Below are positions 29,839-39,575 of a stretch of DNA of 64,000 nt, one piece after another (position 1 is the stretch's first letter; each line of letters starts with the position of its first letter). The position numbers and the translations under genes are program-made. Source of the DNA: an uncultured Pelagibacteraceae bacterium (GTDB taxonomy: Bacteria > Pseudomonadota > Alphaproteobacteria > Pelagibacterales > Pelagibacteraceae); assembly GCA_902513955.1 (NCBI GenBank), contig CABXOW010000002.1, forward strand, positions 1 to 64,000. The letters are read 5' to 3'. Under the pieces are notes generated by a model, which worked only from the letters and a program-made list of their open reading frames with translations, searched no databases and was not told the origin of the DNA.

Positions 29839-30449
29839 TTAATCAATCTATCAATTATGCTTAAAATTAATTTTTCATTTTCTTTTATTTTTAAATTTGA
29901 ATTAATTAATTGATACTTATTTTTTTGTTTTTTTGATATTTTCAAAAATCCATTTTGAACTTTTTTATAAAAGGACATGTTAAATTTGTCATATCTATTT
30001 AATAACTTTCTTTTTTTTAATCTTGCCTGAAGATTTTGTTGATTAACTATATTTAAAAATGTAAAATCTACTTTAATATCCTTTAATAAGTATTTATTCA
30101 AAGTTTCAATCAAATTAATATCTACACCCATTCCAAAATGTTGATAAGCTATTGTGGAATCAGAAAATCTATCAATAAGAATAACTTTTTTATTAAATGA
30201 TTTTCTAATAGTATTAATATTTTCACTACGTGCTGCCATATATAATAACAAATCTGTATTTTGATTAAAGTTTGATTTATTATTTAAAATTAATTTTCTT
30301 ATCTTTTCTGAATTTGGATTTCCCCCTGGCTCTCTTATTTTTATATGGTTAATTTTTTTTTTATTAAGATACTTAGATACTAAAGATATGTGGTGTGTTT
30401 TGCCACTTCCCTCAATTCCTTCAAATACTATAATTGGTAGTTTAGACAT
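29835..30449 (-). CDS. tmk: Thymidylate kinase
   Basis: IVFEGIEGSGKTHHISLVSKYL; REPGGNPNSEKIR; LIDRFSDSTIAYQHFGMG. Confidence 0.95.
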   Translation of the reverse strand: MSKLPIIVFEGIEGSGKTHHISLVSKYLNKKKINHIKIREPGGNPNSEKIRKLILNNKSNFNQNTDLLLYMAARSENINTIRKSFNKKVILIDRFSDSTIAYQHFGMGVDINLIETLNKYLLKDIKVDFTFLNIVNQQNLQARLKKRKLLNRYDKFNMSFYKKVQNGFLKISKKQKNKYQLINSNLKIKENEKLILSIIDRLIK

Positions 30450-31593
30450 CGCCCCAAATGAGATAATTAAGTGATTTTAATAATCTTGATACAAAATTTA
30501 CTTTTTTAACTTCTTTTGAAGCTAACAAATCGTATTCACCAACTATCTCATCATCATAAACTACTTTTAAAATAGCAACTTTTTCATCTTTTTTAATTGG
30601 AGCTTCTACGGGTCCTTCGTACTTAATGGATATTTTTAATAGTTTCTTTTTAGCTTTTTTAATAGTTTTGTAGATGTCTTGATTAGTGTAAACATCAACT
30701 TTATTTTCTTTGCCAAGCCATACATTTATTTTTTCAAAAGGTTCATTAGCTTTTGTTATTTTTACTAGATCAAAATTAGTTAATCCGTAAGTTAATAATT
30801 TTGTACTTTCTTTAGATCTAGCATTCTTTGTGTTGAATCCACTCCCTACAGCTACAAGCCTTCTTCCATTTCTATTTATGGATGATGCTAAAGAGTATTT
30901 TTCATAAGATAAATAACCAGTTTTAATTCCATCAGCACTTAAATTTTTATATAAAAGAGGATTTCTATTGCCTTGTGTTATTGGATCACCACCTGTCCTA
31001 TCCCATGTAAATTCTTTTTCCTTAAAATATTCATAATATTTTGGATAATTTTTAATTAAATATTTTGACATGATCATTATGTCTCTAACTGTAGATAGAT
31101 TTTCAGGTGAATTTATTCCAGATGAATTTGCAAAGTTGGTATTAATCATACCGATTTCCTTTGCTTTGGAAGTCATTAAAATAGCAAATTCTTCTTCTGT
31201 TCCAGCTATACCTTCAGCAAGAGCAACGCAAGCATCATTACCTGAAGATATAATTATTCCTTTAAGAAGATTTTCAATAGTAATTTCATCGCCAACCATA
31301 ATGAACATTGATGAATATCCAGATTGTGAAAGTCTCCAAGCATTTTCTGATACTATAAATTTATCATTTAAATTTAATTCACCATTTTTAATTAAATCAA
31401 AAACTATGATTGATGTCATTATTTTAGTCATGGAAGCTGGGAAAATTTGTCTATCTGCATCTTTTTCAAACAGAATTTCATCAGAATGATAGTCTAGAAG
31501 GATTGCTGTTCTAGCTTTTATATCAAAGTCAGCATATGAACTTTTTATAAAAGTAAAAAGTAATATTAAATATATTAAAATTTTATTAAACAT
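30442..31593 (-). CDS. D-alanyl-D-alanine carboxypeptidase (penicillin-binding protein)
   Basis: FPASMTKIMTSIIVFDL (SxxK); SGNDACVALAEGIAG (SxN); DGIKTGYLSYEKYSLASS (KTG). Confidence 0.95.
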   Translation of the reverse strand: MFNKILIYLILLFTFIKSSYADFDIKARTAILLDYHSDEILFEKDADRQIFPASMTKIMTSIIVFDLIKNGELNLNDKFIVSENAWRLSQSGYSSMFIMVGDEITIENLLKGIIISSGNDACVALAEGIAGTEEEFAILMTSKAKEIGMINTNFANSSGINSPENLSTVRDIMIMSKYLIKNYPKYYEYFKEKEFTWDRTGGDPITQGNRNPLLYKNLSADGIKTGYLSYEKYSLASSINRNGRRLVAVGSGFNTKNARSKESTKLLTYGLTNFDLVKITKANEPFEKINVWLGKENKVDVYTNQDIYKTIKKAKKKLLKISIKYEGPVEAPIKKDEKVAILKVVYDDEIVGEYDLLASKEVKKVNFVSRLLKSLNYLIWGDV

Positions 31594-31620
31594 CTTTTAA
31601 AATTTCTAAATTTTCAAAAT

Positions 31621-32349
31621 TTAATGATTTAATCTCATTAAATGACTCTTCAAGTTTTTTATATCATTAAATGGTCCTAATAATACCCTATATTTTGTTT
31701 TAGATAGCATTTTGATAATTGGTTTTTTAATCTTGGTTTCATTAATAATTCTATTCAACATATTCTTAGCTGAGTCTTTGTAATAAAAATCTGCGATTTT
31801 AATTGAATATTCAAAGTAATTATCTTTTGTAACTTCTTTACTTTGTTTTATATCTTCACCTAAGTTATCAATTTTAATACCATCAACAGGTACTTTTTCT
31901 GCAACTTTTTTTTCTTCATTAAAAGTTTTTGCTTTTTTTGCAATAAAAGTTGAGTTTTGAGAAATTAAAACTAAATCTATATATGGTTCATTTAAATTTA
32001 AGGATAATTCCTCGGCAATTCTTAATGTGATAACACAATTATAGAAATCTGAAAACTGAACTTTATTTGAAATAACTTCTGCTATTATTGTTTTTTGATT
32101 TATTGGATTTGTTATTTTAACAAATGAATTTTTTTTTAAGTTTTTATGAAATATTAGTAGAGATCTATTATCAATTTTTTTTGTAATTTTTTTTTGTTTT
32201 CTTAAAACGTCACTGTAAACTAGAGTAAAACCTGAATTTTTATACTTGTTGAATATTTGTTGATTAACAATTTTTTTATTAAAATTATTTTGATCACAAC
32301 TAACTAAAAAAAAGATTGAGATTATTGTAAATAAAATTTTATAATTCAT
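31621..32349 (-). CDS. rlpA: RlpA-like lipoprotein with C-terminal SPOR-like domain (likely frameshifted at its 3' end)
   Basis: Lipobox FFLVSCDQ (start MNYKILF at 32349); SPOR-like YFEYSIKIADFYYKDSAKNMLNRI...YRVLLGPFNDIK; flanked by mltB and dac as is common. Confidence 0.7.
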   Translation of the reverse strand: MNYKILFTIISIFFLVSCDQNNFNKKIVNQQIFNKYKNSGFTLVYSDVLRKQKKITKKIDNRSLLIFHKNLKKNSFVKITNPINQKTIIAEVISNKVQFSDFYNCVITLRIAEELSLNLNEPYIDLVLISQNSTFIAKKAKTFNEEKKVAEKVPVDGIKIDNLGEDIKQSKEVTKDNYFEYSIKIADFYYKDSAKNMLNRIINETKIKKPIIKMLSKTKYRVLLGPFNDIKNLKSHLMRLNH

Positions 32350-33340
32350 TTTTAAATTTATTTTTAAGTGTACAAACAGCAAGTGAAAATCTCAAAGATC
32401 TATTCCACTTTAATATAATTTCATAATTATTAAAAACTATATAAGCTGGACTTAAGTTTTCTGCGTTTGGTATAATATCTTTGTCAGGTGTTATTAATGA
32501 AGCAGTTAGATTGTCAAATTTTTTATCTAAAATATGATCATTAATTATATACTGTCTAAAATATTTTAATTTTTTTTTATCATGTAATTTTTTTGCAGAA
32601 ACATTTAAATATTTTTTAGGAACTTGATTTGTTAAATCTATCTTATAAAAACAAGGCTTGTCATTTTTCCATCCAATTTTATTCAAATAATTAGCAGCTG
32701 AAGCATATGAATCATTGTTATTTTTTAAATCTATATAATTATTTTTATCATAGTCTATCGCATAGTTTTTTATTGTTGAAGGCATAAACTGAAAATAACC
32801 AAATGCTCCAGCCCATGAGCCATATAATGTTTTGTAATTAATTTGATTATTTTCTATTAATCTTAATAATATAATTAATTCATTTGAAAAAAACTCAGAT
32901 CTTCGTTCATCAAAGCTTAAGGTTGCTAATGAAGACAATATATCCATTTTACCAACATATGTTCCAAAATTAGTCTCTATACCCATTAAAGCCAAGAGAA
33001 GTTCTTTTTCTATGTTGTATTGATTTTCTATATTTTTTATTAAATTAGAGTTTTTTTTATAGAAATTTACACCATTAGAAACTTTTTTTAATGATGTTCT
33101 TTTTGATATGTACGTTTTAGTATCTTCATAAAATTCTGGCTGATATCTGTCGTATTTAATAACATTTGGTAAAAACTTAACATTAGCCATAACTTTATCA
33201 AAAGTTTTTTCAGAGATATTATTTTGTAATGCATTTTTTTTAAAATTTTCCTTCCAAGCTAAAAAACTTGATTGAATATCGGCTAAAGATGTTGTGCAAT
33301 TTAAAATTATAAATAAAATTATATAGTTAACTAGTTTCAT
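32339..33340 (-). CDS. mltB: Membrane-bound lytic murein transglycosylase B
   Basis: LLALMGIETNFGTYVGKMDILSSLATLSFDERRSEFF; YGSWAGAFGYFQFMPSTIKNYAIDYD. Confidence 0.93.
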   Translation of the reverse strand: MKLVNYIILFIILNCTTSLADIQSSFLAWKENFKKNALQNNISEKTFDKVMANVKFLPNVIKYDRYQPEFYEDTKTYISKRTSLKKVSNGVNFYKKNSNLIKNIENQYNIEKELLLALMGIETNFGTYVGKMDILSSLATLSFDERRSEFFSNELIILLRLIENNQINYKTLYGSWAGAFGYFQFMPSTIKNYAIDYDKNNYIDLKNNNDSYASAANYLNKIGWKNDKPCFYKIDLTNQVPKKYLNVSAKKLHDKKKLKYFRQYIINDHILDKKFDNLTASLITPDKDIIPNAENLSPAYIVFNNYEIILKWNRSLRFSLAVCTLKNKFKNEL

Positions 33341-34205
33341 GCAAATCCTTTAAATATATAATTACAGCAATCCATATAAAAATAAAACTAACTAATTTTG
33401 CCATTGAAAATGGCTCGTGATAATAAAAATATCCGAGTATAAATTGAAATGTTGGTGTTATATAAAAAATCATTCCTGCTGGACCTAAACCACATAATTC
33501 TACTCCTCTTACGTATAAAAATAATGGAATTACAGTCATTGGCCCAGCCAAAAAAATGAATAACATCATTGGTGGATCAGATAATATAAAATCGTTATGG
33601 CCTTTTACTGTTATTAAATAAAAAGTCACAATAGCAAATGGCAAAATATAAAAGCTTTCTATTAAAAGCCCTATATTAGTATCGATATTAATTTTTTTTC
33701 TAATTAAGTTGTAAAATCCCCAACTTAAAGCAACAATAATACCTACCCATGGTAATGACTTAAAACTTATCAAAACTAAATATAAAATAGATATAATTAC
33801 CAATATAATTGATAAAATTCTTTTTTTATTAAGTTGTTCTTTAAAAAAAAAATAACCAAGCATTACACTTAAGATTGGCATCATAAAATAACCAAAGCTT
33901 GCATCGATTATTCTATTAGTTGATATAGCATAAATCCAGATAGCCCAATTAATGAAAATAAGAAAACCAGATAAGAATAGATAAAATAAATTTTTTTTAT
34001 CTTTTATTATAATAAAAAAAATGTCCCATTTTGAGAAAATGAATGTTGTTATTATTAAAGTAAAAGTTGTCCAAAGACATCTATGAATAACTAGTTCTAC
34101 GTGACCTATAAATGTTATATATTTAAAATAAAGAACTCCAAAAAACCCCCACCAAAAAGAACCAAATCCAGCTAAGAATAGTCCTTTGTTAAATTCATTA
34201 TTCAT
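33327..34205 (-). CDS. rarD: EamA-family transporter RarD
   Basis: GLFLAGFGSFWWGFFGVLYFKYI; ELVIHRCLWTTF; INWAIWIYAISTNRIIDASFGYFMMPILSVMLGYFFFKEQL. Confidence 0.93.
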   Translation of the reverse strand: MNNEFNKGLFLAGFGSFWWGFFGVLYFKYITFIGHVELVIHRCLWTTFTLIITTFIFSKWDIFFIIIKDKKNLFYLFLSGFLIFINWAIWIYAISTNRIIDASFGYFMMPILSVMLGYFFFKEQLNKKRILSIILVIISILYLVLISFKSLPWVGIIVALSWGFYNLIRKKINIDTNIGLLIESFYILPFAIVTFYLITVKGHNDFILSDPPMMLFIFLAGPMTVIPLFLYVRGVELCGLGPAGMIFYITPTFQFILGYFYYHEPFSMAKLVSFIFIWIAVIIYLKDLHETS

Positions 34206-34290
34206 AGGAATTAAATGATTAAATAGTTATAGCTTTTTTAGACTATTTTATGGTTGAATTAAATAATTATAATAATAAAACACTCTTCAC

Positions 34291-34380
34291 GGAAGGATGG
34301 CAGAGTGGTTGAATGCACCGGTCTTGAAAACCGGCAAAGGGGCAACTCTTTCCTGAGTTCGAATCTCAGTCCTTCCGCCA
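34291..34380 (+). tRNA. tRNA-Ser (TGA)
   Basis: GGAAGGATGGCAGAGTGGTTGAATGCACCGGTCTTGAAAACCGGCAAAGGGGCAACTCTTTCCTGAGTTCGAATCTCAGTCCTTCCGCCA; long variable arm. Confidence 0.95.
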
Positions 34381-34386
34381 CTAATT

Positions 34387-34653
34387 TTAATTATCTTTAT
34401 ATTTGAAATCTTTAAATAGTTTATTGATATGATTATCTTTAAATTTAACTTCACAATCAATACCATTATAGAAATTATATAAATTGGTATCATCTATATC
34501 CAATAATTCTTCTAAATCATTAAGTTCTTTAACATTTAATCCTTCAATATATTTTTTTGTGAAAGCTCCTAAGAGTTTATCCATTTCTTTTGTTCCACGA
34601 TAATTTGAACGATAGATAATCTTTTTTTTTAATTGATCTATGTTGAGATTCAT
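34387..34653 (-). CDS. sdhE: FAD assembly factor SdhE (CptB family)
   Basis: KKIIYRSNYRGTKEMDKLLGAFTKKYIEGLNVKELNDLEELLDIDDTNLYNFY. Confidence 0.92.
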   Translation of the reverse strand: MNLNIDQLKKKIIYRSNYRGTKEMDKLLGAFTKKYIEGLNVKELNDLEELLDIDDTNLYNFYNGIDCEVKFKDNHINKLFKDFKYKDN

Positions 34654-34675
34654 AAATATAATATATTATTAGTTT

Positions 34676-36727
34676 ATGACTAATAAAAGTAATTATGAAT
34701 ATTTATTGTCAGATTTAACCAAGCTTAAAGGTGTTGGGGCTAAAACTACTAGTCTGTTAAAAAAGAAAAAAATTAATAATATTTTTGACTTATTATGGAA
34801 ATTACCTAAATCATACACAGACAGAAGTCACTCGACAAAAATTAAAGATTTAAAAATTGGTGAAAACCATACTATAATTACAGTACCTAAAAAATATTAC
34901 TTTCCAAGAATAAGAAATCTTCCAAATAAAGTTTCTTGTTCTGATGAAACAGGTGAAATTGATTGTATTTTTTTTAATAGTTATGAGGGTTATATAAGAA
35001 AAATTCTTCCTCTTGGAAAAGAAATAACAATTAGTGGAAAAATTCGATTTTTTAGAAACAAATATCAACTTACAAATCCAAAATATATATCTGAAGATTC
35101 ATCTCTTATAAAACAAAAACATAATACTTATTCATTAACTGAGGGTATTTCTGAAAAAATCTACAATAAAATTATTAAGCAAATAATTACAAATCTACCA
35201 ATTCTGGGTGAATGGCATTCAAAAAATATTTTAAATAAATTTAAAAATATTAAATGGAATGAAGCAATTATCGAATTACATAAACCGCAAAATATAGGAA
35301 ATCATAAAAAAAATTTTTACCAAAGATTAGCGTTTGATGAAATTTTTTCTACTTTTTTAGTAAACTCAGAGATTAGAAAAAAAATTAAAAAAAATAAAAA
35401 AAAAAGAAAATATTTAAACGAAACTAAACAAAATAAGATTATAAATAAATTAGAATTTACTCTAACAAATGATCAAAAAAAAACGTTAAAAGAAATCAAT
35501 AATGATCTTTCTTCAAATAGTAAAATGTTTAGACTACTTCAAGGTGATGTGGGTAGTGGAAAAACTATAGTTTCTTTAATTGCAGCATACAATACGATTA
35601 ATTCTGGATTCCAAGTAGCTGTAATGGCTCCAACCGAAATACTAGCAAGACAACATTATAATTTTGCAAAAAAACTTTTTTCAAAACAAGTAAATATAGA
35701 ATTGATTTCTGGTAAATTTGAATACAAAAAAAAAAAAGAGATTCTAAAGAAGTTGGCTAATAACGAAATAGATATAATTTTTGGCACACATGCTATTTTT
35801 CAAAAAAAAGTAAATTTTAAAAACTTGGGATTAATCATCATTGATGAACAACATAAATTTGGTGTTAACCAGAGAAAACGTTTGTCTGACAAGGGTGGAA
35901 ATAATTGTGATGTATTGTTAATGACAGCTACACCTATTCCCAGAACTTTAACAATGACCCTATATGGAGATATGGATCTGTCTATCATAAGAGAAAAACC
36001 TAAATCTAGAAAACCTATTAAAACTTATAGTAAATTAGAAAACAAAATTGATGATGTTATAAAATTTATTAAAAAAGAAATAAAATCTGGAAATCAAATT
36101 TTTTGGGTTTGCCCCTTAATAGAAGAATCTAAAAAATTAGATCACTCTTCTGCAGTTAAAAAATTTAAATATTTAGATAAACTTTTTCCAAATCAAGTTT
36201 CTCTACTACATGGAAAAACTGATCCGGATGATAAGGAAATAATATTAGACAACTTCCTAAAAAAAAAAATTCAAATTTTGGTATCCACAACTATTATTGA
36301 GGTTGGTATAGATTTTCCTAATGCTAATGTAATAATAATAGAAAATTCTAATAAATTTGGATTGTCTCAATTGCACCAGCTAAGGGGGCGTGTTGGAAGA
36401 GGTAGTAAAGACTCAACATGTATACTAATGTTTAAATCAAATTTAAGTGAAAATGCAAAAAAAAGAATAAATATTCTAAAAGAGTCCAATGATGGTTTTT
36501 ATATCTCAGAGGAAGATATGAAAATTAGGGGTTTTGGAGATATATTGGGATTTAAACAAAGTGGTATTAAAAATTTTAAATTGGCCGATCCTGTTCATGA
36601 TAATGATCTTTTTCTTTTAGCTGAAAAAGAAATGCGAAGGATTGAATTAGAGAATGAAGACATAAGTAAGTTCAAACCTCTTATGAAATTATATGATAGA
36701 GCTGATATTATAAATGATATAGCTTAA
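34676..36727 (+). CDS. recG: ATP-dependent DNA helicase RecG
   Basis: LQGDVGSGKTIVSLIAAY; DEQHKFGVNQRKRL; TATPIPRTL; QLHQLRGRVGRG. Confidence 0.97.
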   Translation: MTNKSNYEYLLSDLTKLKGVGAKTTSLLKKKKINNIFDLLWKLPKSYTDRSHSTKIKDLKIGENHTIITVPKKYYFPRIRNLPNKVSCSDETGEIDCIFFNSYEGYIRKILPLGKEITISGKIRFFRNKYQLTNPKYISEDSSLIKQKHNTYSLTEGISEKIYNKIIKQIITNLPILGEWHSKNILNKFKNIKWNEAIIELHKPQNIGNHKKNFYQRLAFDEIFSTFLVNSEIRKKIKKNKKKRKYLNETKQNKIINKLEFTLTNDQKKTLKEINNDLSSNSKMFRLLQGDVGSGKTIVSLIAAYNTINSGFQVAVMAPTEILARQHYNFAKKLFSKQVNIELISGKFEYKKKKEILKKLANNEIDIIFGTHAIFQKKVNFKNLGLIIIDEQHKFGVNQRKRLSDKGGNNCDVLLMTATPIPRTLTMTLYGDMDLSIIREKPKSRKPIKTYSKLENKIDDVIKFIKKEIKSGNQIFWVCPLIEESKKLDHSSAVKKFKYLDKLFPNQVSLLHGKTDPDDKEIILDNFLKKKIQILVSTTIIEVGIDFPNANVIIIENSNKFGLSQLHQLRGRVGRGSKDSTCILMFKSNLSENAKKRINILKESNDGFYISEEDMKIRGFGDILGFKQSGIKNFKLADPVHDNDLFLLAEKEMRRIELENEDISKFKPLMKLYDRADIINDIA

Positions 36728-37341
36728 GATTGTTTGTTTGACGTACCTGCAGAAACTATAAATTTAGATGCTTCTTCGAAAGACATGTTTAAATAAATAA
36801 CATCTTCAATTGGAAACATTAATAAAAAACCACTAGTAGGGTTTGGTGTAGTTGGAACAAAAACATTAATTAGTTTTTTATTTGTTTTTTCTACCATTTC
36901 TCCAGTATTTTCCTTTGTTGCAAAACCAACTGCCCAAACACCTTTTCTTGGATATTCAATTAAAACAACACTTTTTTTGTTATCGTCCTTTTTTGAAAAT
37001 GTTTCAGTCATTTGCACAATTGCAGAATAAACAGTTCTTAAAAAAGGAATTCTTTTAAATAAATCATCAATTATTTTTAAAATTCTTCTACCAAAAAAAG
37101 ATAAAGATAATCCCCCTACTATAGTTATTAATATTAATGAAATTAAAATTTCTATTCCAGGGATATCAAATGGTAAATAATGATTTGGGTTTATATTTTT
37201 TGGAATTAATTTTGAAGATATTCCTATTAATATTTTACTAAGATATAATGTAAAACCAATTGGAATCAAAACAACTACACCAGTTATGAAGTAGTTTCGT
37301 AGTGATAAAGATAAAGCTTTTCTTTTAGGTTTTTTGTCCAT
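36724..37341 (-). CDS. DUF502 family membrane protein
   Basis: LRNYFITGVVVLIPIGFTLYL; PFLRTVYSAIVQMTETF; FVPTTPNPTSGFLLMFPIEDVIYLNMSFEEASKFIVSAG. Confidence 0.92.
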   Translation of the reverse strand: MDKKPKRKALSLSLRNYFITGVVVLIPIGFTLYLSKILIGISSKLIPKNINPNHYLPFDIPGIEILISLILITIVGGLSLSFFGRRILKIIDDLFKRIPFLRTVYSAIVQMTETFSKKDDNKKSVVLIEYPRKGVWAVGFATKENTGEMVEKTNKKLINVFVPTTPNPTSGFLLMFPIEDVIYLNMSFEEASKFIVSAGTSNKQS

Positions 37342-37449
37342 ATTTTAGGTTAAAGATTGATTAAATTACAAAAGATATAGCAACAAAAGATAATACTAAT
37401 TAAAAATTTATTATTAAGATTCATAATAAAAGGATATTATCAATTATAT

Positions 37450-38283
37450 ATGAAAATGGATAGAAGAAAATTTTTATCTTATGTTGGATGTGGGTGCTGC
37501 AGTTTTGTCTTACCGTCATGCACAACAGCACCAATAACAGAAAGAAAACAGTTAAAAATTGTTTCTGAAGCTAAACTTAATGCTCAAGCTGCTAGAGTTT
37601 ATGAAAAAATTAAGGAAAAAGAAAAAATGAGTGATGACACAAAAACACTCAACGAAATTAAAGAAATTGGAAAAAAAATGGAAGACTCTATTTCAGAATA
37701 CTTTGATAGAGAAAATTTAGATGACCCAACCAAAAATTTTGACTGGGAATATATTTTAATAGATAAAAAAAAAGTACTTAATGCATGGTGTATGCCCGGA
37801 GGTAAGATAGCAGTTTATACGGGAATTTTAGATGCAACAAAAAATATCAATGGTTTAGCTGCTATTATGGGTCACGAAATTGCTCATGCTGTTGCGAAAC
37901 ATTCTGTTGAAAGAGCTAGTAGAGGAACTTTATTAAATGTTGGTACTAGAATTATTGATATAGCAAGTGGTGGTGTTTTGTCAGATATTAACAGAACCAC
38001 AGGACAAAATACAGTTGGACTATTAGCACAGCTTGGAATTTTAAATCCCTTTAATAGAAAACAAGAAAGCGAAGCAGATTATCTTGGTATGATATTTTCG
38101 TCTCTTTCTGGCTACGATATTAGAGAAACAGTTAAAATTTGGGAAAGAATGAAAGAACTTAACAAAGGTAAAGAGCCTCCAGAATTTTTGAGCACGCACC
38201 CATCTTCTGATAATAGAATTAAAGATTTAAATGAAAAGATGAACGAGGTAATATTGGATTATCCTCCTATTAAAATAACTTAA
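37450..38283 (+). CDS. M48 family metallopeptidase (secreted lipoprotein)
   Basis: MDRRKFLSYVGCGCCSFVLPSC signal; HEIAHAVAKHSVER zinc motif; ESEADYLGM. Confidence 0.9.
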   Translation: MKMDRRKFLSYVGCGCCSFVLPSCTTAPITERKQLKIVSEAKLNAQAARVYEKIKEKEKMSDDTKTLNEIKEIGKKMEDSISEYFDRENLDDPTKNFDWEYILIDKKKVLNAWCMPGGKIAVYTGILDATKNINGLAAIMGHEIAHAVAKHSVERASRGTLLNVGTRIIDIASGGVLSDINRTTGQNTVGLLAQLGILNPFNRKQESEADYLGMIFSSLSGYDIRETVKIWERMKELNKGKEPPEFLSTHPSSDNRIKDLNEKMNEVILDYPPIKIT

Positions 38284-38293
38284 ATCTAAATAG

Positions 38294-38369
<76 letters not shown>

Positions 38370-38453
38370 ACATATATTCAAATTGAATAATTGTTATATA
38401 CAGAATTATTCTATTTTTTCAAACGTCAAATTGAAGAAATAACTATATATCTT

Positions 38454-39566
38454 CTACAACTTATCTATGTATTTGTTATGAAATTGATCAAAAGTACCTT
38501 CCGAGATATTTTTTCTAATTGCTGACATTAATTCTTGATAAAAATTAATATTATGAAGAGTTAAAAGCATAGATGCTAAAATCTCATTGGTATTGAATAA
38601 ATGATTTAAATAATTTTTTGAATATTTATTGAGATTAAAATTACTACAATTTACATCTAGTGGAGTATTGTCAGTTTGATATTTATTGTTTTTTATATTC
38701 AATCTTCCATCCCATGTAAAAGCTAATCCCGTTCTTCCTGATCTAGTCGGTAATACACAATCAAACATATCAATACCTCTTTTTACTGCGCCTATAATAT
38801 CTGAAGGGGTTCCTACACCCATTAAGTAATGAGGTTTATCATCTGGAAGATGTTCTTTAACATCTTCTAAAACATTAAACATTTCGTTTTGTGACTCCCC
38901 TACAGCTAAACCACCCATAGCATAACCATCAAATCCAATTTTAATCAATTTATTTAAAGATTTAATCCTAAGATCTTTAAATAAACCACCTTGAACAATT
39001 CCAAAGAGAGCTTTATGTGGGTTTTTACCAAAAGTTTTTTTGGATCTCTCAGCCCAATATAAAGATAAATCCATTGATTTTTTAATCAAATCATAGTCAT
39101 TAGATTTTCTAGGACATTCATCCATAATCATTACAATGTCTGAATTAAGTCCTAACTGAATTCTTATACTTTCCTCGGGACTTAAAAAAAATTTTTTACC
39201 ATCAACATGTGAATTAAAAATTGCACCTTTTTCTTTATCAATTTTATTTAGCTTAGATAGAGACATTACTTGAAATCCACCTGAATCTGTAAGAATGGGT
39301 AAATCACAATTCATGAAATTATGAAGACCTCCAGCAGATTGGACTCTATCCACACCCGGTCTAATCATTAAATGATAAGTATTAGATAATATTATCTCTG
39401 AACCAGTTTTTTTAATATCATCAATTGTACAAGCTTTTACAGTAGCTTGTGTTCCAACTGGCATAAAAGCAGGTGTATTAATATTACCTCTATGGGTTTC
39501 AATTAAACCACACCTAGCAAATTTATCTTTTTTTAAAACTTTAAAGGCAAAATCTTTTAATGCCAT
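38454..39566 (-). CDS. tgt: Queuine tRNA-ribosyltransferase
   Basis: NTPAFMPVGTQATVKACTIDDI; LTDSGGFQVMSLSKL; GLAVGESQNEMF; DCVLPTRSGRTGLAFTWDGRLNIKN. Confidence 0.95.
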   Translation of the reverse strand: MALKDFAFKVLKKDKFARCGLIETHRGNINTPAFMPVGTQATVKACTIDDIKKTGSEIILSNTYHLMIRPGVDRVQSAGGLHNFMNCDLPILTDSGGFQVMSLSKLNKIDKEKGAIFNSHVDGKKFFLSPEESIRIQLGLNSDIVMIMDECPRKSNDYDLIKKSMDLSLYWAERSKKTFGKNPHKALFGIVQGGLFKDLRIKSLNKLIKIGFDGYAMGGLAVGESQNEMFNVLEDVKEHLPDDKPHYLMGVGTPSDIIGAVKRGIDMFDCVLPTRSGRTGLAFTWDGRLNIKNNKYQTDNTPLDVNCSNFNLNKYSKNYLNHLFNTNEILASMLLTLHNINFYQELMSAIRKNISEGTFDQFHNKYIDKL

Positions 39567-39575
39567 TTAAAAAAA

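Noticed and set aside
31070-31489. 139-aa plus-strand ORF
   Set aside because: Entirely antisense to the D-Ala-D-Ala carboxypeptidase, with no own signals.
34287-34493. 68-aa minus-strand ORF (…GGRTEIRTQERVAPLPVFKTGAFNHSAILP)
   Set aside because: Antisense translation of tRNA-Ser; a familiar spurious ORF.
38385-38420. GAATAATT-N11-AATTATTC followed by TATTTTTT, possible terminator
   Set aside because: Stem has almost no GC and such patterns are frequent by chance in this AT-rich DNA.
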